A stretch of DNA of 64,000 nt from JAFGPS01 sp964628465 (GTDB lineage Bacteria > Planctomycetota > Phycisphaerae > Sedimentisphaerales > Anaerobacaceae). Below are positions 63,411 to 64,000 of the stretch, piece by piece. The stretch covers positions 1 to 64,000 of the forward strand of contig CAZVOA010000017.1 in the NCBI GenBank assembly GCA_964628465.1, in the 5' to 3' direction. The notes under the pieces are model-generated. The model was not told where the DNA came from. It worked only from the letters and a program-made list of their open reading frames with translations, and searched no databases. The number at the start of each line of letters is the position of its first letter. Positions within the stretch are counted from its first letter, which is position 1. The translations under genes and the position numbers were made by a program.

Positions 63411-64000
63411 ATGGAATTTTGGAAAGAATCGTTTGAAACACCACCTTTTAAAGAAAAAAGGGGCGAGAAGCCAATTCAAACGAAAAAAAGTAAAATAGTT
63501 AAAAAAAAGAGAAACCAGCTTCCGGCATTTATCCTTTTAATATTTCTCATTTCGGGTATTTCCATTTACCTTTTGTGGCCCAGATATGAGCTTATTGCTC
63601 TCGGCTCATTCGGAGGTCCTTTCGGTTCTGCAGAATCAATTAATAACAGCGGCCAAATCGCAGGATGGTCACAATTACCCACTGGTTTCACCCATGCGTT
63701 CATTTGTGACCCGAACAGCAAAATAAAAGATATTGGAACTCTCGGCGGCAAAAGCAGTTACGCAAAAGACCTTAATGATAAAGGGCAGGTTGTCGGCTAT
63801 TCCGAAAACTCAGAGGGTTCCCAGCGTGCTTTTATCTGGGATAACAATACAGGGATGAAGGAGATAATATTGCCCCAGGCGCAAAGCAGCGAAGCCGTTT
63901 CTATAAATAATAATGGGCAGGTTGTCGGTTATTATAAAAAAGAAGGCAATCAGCGATATGCTTTCTTTTGGGACCCGCTCGAAAGCGTTACGGAAATTGT
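63411..64000 (+). CDS. Membrane-anchored HAF-repeat protein (partial)
   Basis: The frame from the ATG at 63411 is open to the window edge (196 codons). It encodes a Lys-rich N-terminus, a membrane helix (about 38-57) and extracellular HAF repeats: three copies of a xLNxxGQVVGYS-type unit (INNSGQIAGWS, LNDKGQVVGYS, INNNGQVVGYY), each followed by an AF-xW/C stretch. HAF repeats are found in planctomycete and other surface proteins. The rest lies beyond the window. Confidence 0.85.
   Translation, partial: MEFWKESFETPPFKEKRGEKPIQTKKSKIVKKKRNQLPAFILLIFLISGISIYLLWPRYELIALGSFGGPFGSAESINNSGQIAGWSQLPTGFTHAFICDPNSKIKDIGTLGGKSSYAKDLNDKGQVVGYSENSEGSQRAFIWDNNTGMKEIILPQAQSSEAVSINNNGQVVGYYKKEGNQRYAFFWDPLESVTEI

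Overview
The window reads as chromosomal DNA of an anaerobic or fermentative planctomycete, most likely class Phycisphaerae. This is inferred from the gene repertoire only: a hybrid type II secretion/type IV pilus locus, a giant subtilase/beta-helix exoprotein with a dockerin pair, a DUF2617 protein, a PQQ-like propeller of the kind common in planctomycetes, HAF repeats, GAF/SpoIIE and HD-GYP regulators, and a Rex-linked NiFe hydrogenase. DNA is AT-rich. I saw no rRNA, tRNA, CRISPR array, transposase or phage gene.

Region 1 (62-17038, all minus strand) is one long secretion/pilus locus. From promoter-proximal to distal it encodes two GspG-like pseudopilins, GspI-, GspJ- and GspK-like minor pseudopilins (the last fused to a LamG lectin fold), GspH, PilM, PilN, PilO, a GspC/PilP-like protein and the secretin. 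A signalling block follows (histidine kinase, receiver, GAF-HD-GYP phosphodiesterase, STAS), then GspE and GspF and a terminator. Region 2 (17737-19476) is a response regulator/membrane histidine kinase pair. Region 3 (19575-24778) is rex followed by a group 3b-type hydrogenase operon (beta, gamma, delta, alpha, maturation protease), with a Rex-type operator just downstream of the rex promoter. tsaB lies behind it.

Region 4 (25988-40104, plus strand) holds a second secretin of 1162 aa with Gly/Met-rich tandem repeats, a 3115-aa subtilase/beta-helix/dockerin exoprotein, and a membrane coiled-coil protein. The secretin and giant protein look like a transporter/cargo or transporter/surface-scaffold pair. 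Region 5 (40168-45104) has DUF2617, a CPBP protease that appears to start at ATT, an FkbH-like HAD protein, an endonuclease III-related glycosylase and an orphan antitoxin-like ORF among palindromic repeats.

Region 6 (45192-51491, minus) is a housekeeping operon: hexaheme cytochrome, tmk, holB, ricT, metG. Region 7 (51705-60446) has a Tat-exported DUF362 protein, a cupin, a 58-aa membrane protein, tyrS, a PQQ-like propeller protein, a lipoprotein, a decayed partial copy of the propeller gene, two tandem LRR membrane proteins and a secreted alpha-helical protein. Region 8 (60716-63345) is an RsbU-like phosphatase/cmk/plsC operon, divergent from a HAF-repeat protein cut by the window edge (63411-64000).

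Several families of short palindromic REP/MITE-like elements sit between genes. One repeat-like stretch appears to have been absorbed in frame into the linker of MetRS. Functions are assigned by reading motifs; no database search was run.
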